Below are positions 61,984 to 64,000 of a DNA stretch of 64,000 bases, piece by piece (within the stretch, counting starts at the first letter, position 1; every line of letters begins with the position of its first letter). The DNA is taken from contig NZ_PTJE01000001.1 of assembly GCF_002934445.1 (NCBI RefSeq), forward strand, positions 496,001 through 560,000, read 5' to 3'. Origin of the DNA: Nonlabens xylanidelens. Lineage in GTDB: Bacteria; Bacteroidota; Bacteroidia; Flavobacteriales; Flavobacteriaceae. The translations under genes and the position numbers were made by a program. A model generated the notes under the pieces. That model was not told the DNA's origin. It saw only the letters and a list, made by a program, of their open reading frames with translations, and ran no database searches.

Positions 61984-63855
61984 ATGTTTGATAAAGAATA
62001 CGATGTTATAGTAGTAGGAGCTGGCCACGCTGGTGGAGAAGCTGCTGCTGTTTCTGCAAATATGGGAGCTAGTACGTTACTTGTAACCATGAATCTAGAA
62101 ACGATAGGACAGATGTCTTGTAATCCTGCCATGGGTGGTATTGCAAAAGGACAGATTGTTCGTGAGATAGATGCTTTAGGTGGATTAAGCGGTATTGTGT
62201 CTGATAAGAGTGCAATACAGTTTAAGATGCTTAATAAGTCTAAAGGACCTGCTATGTGGTCTCCTAGAACACAGAATGACCGCATGCGTTTTTCTGAAGA
62301 ATGGAGATTGCAGTTAGAGGCAATCCCTCTATTAGATTTTTATCAGGAAATGGTTTCTGGTTTAATCGTTGAGAATGGTAAGGCAGTAGGTGTCCGTACT
62401 TCTTTAGGCATTGAAATTAGATCTAAATCTGTTGTACTTACAAATGGTACGTTTTTAAATGGACTTATTCATATAGGAGATAAACAGTTCGGTGGTGGTA
62501 GAGCTGGTGAAAGAGCCTCTACAGGAATCACTGGTCAGTTAGTGGAATTAGGTTTTGAGTCTGGTAGAATGAAAACGGGAACGCCACCTCGTGTAGATGG
62601 TCGTTCTTTAGATTATTCAAAGATGGAGCCGCAACCTGGAGATGTAGATACTTCTAAGTTTAGCTATAGTAATCTTACATCTTCTTTAAAGCAACAAAGA
62701 GATTGTCACATGACTTATACGAGTCCTGAGGTGCATAATTTATTACGTGAAGGCTTTGATCGTTCTCCTATGTTTAATGGTAGAATACAGTCTTTAGGGC
62801 CACGTTATTGTCCTAGTATAGAAGATAAAATCGATCGTTTTGCAGACAAAGATCGTCATCAATTGTTTGTTGAACCAGAAGGATGGAACACTTGCGAGGT
62901 TTATGTAAACGGATTTAGCACTTCATTGCCAGAAGATGTACAATTTAAAGCATTACGTAGTGTAGTTGGTTTTGAAAAAGTCAAATTTTTCAGACCTGGT
63001 TATGCTATAGAATATGACTATTTTCCACCTACACAATTAAAGCATACGTTAGAAACAAAATTAGTAGATGGTCTTTATTTTGCAGGTCAAATTAACGGTA
63101 CTACAGGTTATGAAGAGGCAGCATCTCAGGGTTTAATGGCTGGTATTAATGCGGTGCGTAAAATTAGAGAAGAGGAACCTTTCATATTAAAAAGAGACGA
63201 AGCATATATAGGAGTTCTTGTAGATGATCTTATTACTAAAGGTACAGAAGAGCCTTATAGAATGTTTACTTCTCGTGCAGAATATAGAACCTTGTTAAGG
63301 CAAGATAATGCTGATTTAAGATTAACACCACGAGCGGTTGATTTAGGTATTATTACCGATGAGGCTCTTAAAAGAGTTGATCGTAAAGCAACAGAATCTG
63401 AAAAAATGGTTCAGTTCTTACGTGATACTAGTTATGATTTTAAAGAGATGAATAATTTACTTGTCGCAAAGGGAAGTAAAGAGGTTACTCAAAATGATAA
63501 ATTATTTAAAGTGTTTTCTAGACCTCAAATTGATTTAGAAGATATTAAAACCATTTCTCAGGTTAAAACTTATTTAGAAGATAACGACCTTGATAATGAT
63601 ATTTTGGAACAGGTAGAAGTACATGTAAAATATGCAGGTTATATAGCAAAGGAAAAAGATAATGCAGATAAGCTACATCGATTAGAGAATGTAAAGATTC
63701 CACCTAACTATGATTTTAAAAGTATCAAATCGCTTTCTTTTGAGGCTAGAGAGAAACTAACAAAAATTCAACCGGTTACTGTTTCTCAGGCTAGTCGTAT
63801 TTCTGGTGTTTCACCTAGTGATATTTCTGTATTATTAGTCCATATGGGTCGATAG
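61984..63855 (+). CDS. mnmG: tRNA uridine-5-carboxymethylaminomethyl modification enzyme, FAD subunit
   Basis: 623 residues (GidA). With MnmE it makes cmnm5U at the wobble position of several tRNAs. N-terminal FAD-binding VIVVGAGHAGGEAA; GGGRAGERAS, KTGTPPRVDGRS and GTTGYEEAASQGLMAG are family blocks; C-terminal helical MnmE-binding part. It starts four bases after ybeY and lies between two parS-type sites, as gidA often does near the origin in many bacteria. Confidence 0.95.
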   Translation: MFDKEYDVIVVGAGHAGGEAAAVSANMGASTLLVTMNLETIGQMSCNPAMGGIAKGQIVREIDALGGLSGIVSDKSAIQFKMLNKSKGPAMWSPRTQNDRMRFSEEWRLQLEAIPLLDFYQEMVSGLIVENGKAVGVRTSLGIEIRSKSVVLTNGTFLNGLIHIGDKQFGGGRAGERASTGITGQLVELGFESGRMKTGTPPRVDGRSLDYSKMEPQPGDVDTSKFSYSNLTSSLKQQRDCHMTYTSPEVHNLLREGFDRSPMFNGRIQSLGPRYCPSIEDKIDRFADKDRHQLFVEPEGWNTCEVYVNGFSTSLPEDVQFKALRSVVGFEKVKFFRPGYAIEYDYFPPTQLKHTLETKLVDGLYFAGQINGTTGYEEAASQGLMAGINAVRKIREEEPFILKRDEAYIGVLVDDLITKGTEEPYRMFTSRAEYRTLLRQDNADLRLTPRAVDLGIITDEALKRVDRKATESEKMVQFLRDTSYDFKEMNNLLVAKGSKEVTQNDKLFKVFSRPQIDLEDIKTISQVKTYLEDNDLDNDILEQVEVHVKYAGYIAKEKDNADKLHRLENVKIPPNYDFKSIKSLSFEAREKLTKIQPVTVSQASRISGVSPSDISVLLVHMGR

Positions 63856-63869
63856 TTTCACGTGAAACA
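63854..63869. promoter_or_regulatory. parS-type site 2, 15 of 16
   Basis: AGTTTCACGTGAAACA: 14-base core GTTTCACGTGAAAC perfect (63855-63868), first outer base A instead of T. It overlaps the mnmG stop codon and fills the gap to the next ATG at 63875. Confidence 0.8.
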
Positions 63870-63874
63870 ATTAT

Positions 63875-64000
63875 ATGAATTTTAAATTTTCAAAACCTTT
63901 TTTAGAACTTAAGGATTACTTTCTAACTCAAGAAAAGTTTGAATTATATCTAGATCCAGAAACAGAATTGATAAAGACTATTCCTCAACCAGAGCAATTA
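63875..64000 (+). CDS. Start of a methyltransferase-like gene (partial)
   Basis: From ATG 63875 the frame is open to the window edge: first residues MNFKFSKPFLELKDYFLTQE, then EKFELYLDPETELIKTIPQP. The pattern resembles the N-terminus of the class I SAM-dependent methyltransferase that follows mnmG in other Flavobacteriaceae; 42 residues are too few for certainty. Confidence 0.55.
   Translation, partial: MNFKFSKPFLELKDYFLTQEKFELYLDPETELIKTIPQPEQL

Overview
The window is chromosomal DNA from a marine-type member of the Flavobacteriaceae (Bacteroidota). The evidence is low G+C, Bacteroidetes promoter boxes (TAnnTTTG, in one place preceded by TTTG at 19 bp), weak Shine-Dalgarno signals, two type IX secretion (Por) C-terminal sorting domains, TonB-dependent receptors with CarboxypepD_reg domains, many short lipoproteins, and family-specific genes recalled as DUF5687, DUF6341, DUF6427, DUF4254, DUF6327, DUF6428 and DUF4175. 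Nonlabens or a close relative is a guess. There is no rRNA, IS element, prophage or CRISPR array; one tRNA (Cys) is present.

Layout. 0-6.5 kb: a membrane protein cut by the window edge, a PaaE-like oxidoreductase, an XRE regulator with membrane helices plus a lipoprotein, the two subunits of 3-oxoacid CoA-transferase, an M23 peptidase, and a SUKH-like gene broken by a frameshift. 6.6-11.6 kb: surface polysaccharide genes (UDP-xylose synthase type SDR, initiating sugar transferase, GT2, CapK-like adenylate-forming protein). 11.6-15.8 kb: purD and a conserved flavobacterial block (DUF6341, DUF6427, DUF4254, GT9). 15.9-25 kb: a 1841-residue alpha-2-macroglobulin lipoprotein, a small secreted protein and a TonB receptor, all on the minus strand, separated by a composite intergenic repeat. 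25-30.5 kb: M1 peptidase, rnpA, S41 protease and a double-OmpA protein. 30.5-33.1 kb: an arsenic operon (arsR, DUF6428, arsC-like, acr3) with two matching palindromic operators. 33-37 kb: a Cys/His-rich small protein followed by a TonB receptor with a His-rich tail, probably metal related. 37-43 kb: a minus-strand cluster of MbnP-like protein, di-heme MauG/CCP-like enzyme, YHYH protein and arylsulfotransferase-like protein (the last two with T9SS tails), then a Crp/Fnr regulator and a DUF2892 protein. 44.7-45.35 kb: an AT-rich gap with clustered DnaA boxes, the best candidate for oriC, between rpiB and rnr. 45.7-64 kb: rnr, small lipoproteins, a LysE exporter, tRNA-Cys, folB, glnS, a YtxH/holin-like/DUF6327 trio, an SPFH protein, gltX, a DUF4175 protein, ybeY, mnmG and the start of a methyltransferase-like gene.

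The two main signals are these. (1) A perfect palindrome, GCTTTCGCGAAAGC, occurs 15 times without mismatch and twice with one mismatch, spread about every 3-4 kb, inside genes (including purD, rnr, gltX, ybeY) as well as between them. It has no stop in any frame and is read as AFAKA, FRES or LSRK. (2) Two parS-type sites (TGTTTCACGTGAAACA and a 15/16 match) bracket mnmG, 17-19 kb from the DnaA-box cluster, which supports this window being the replication origin region.
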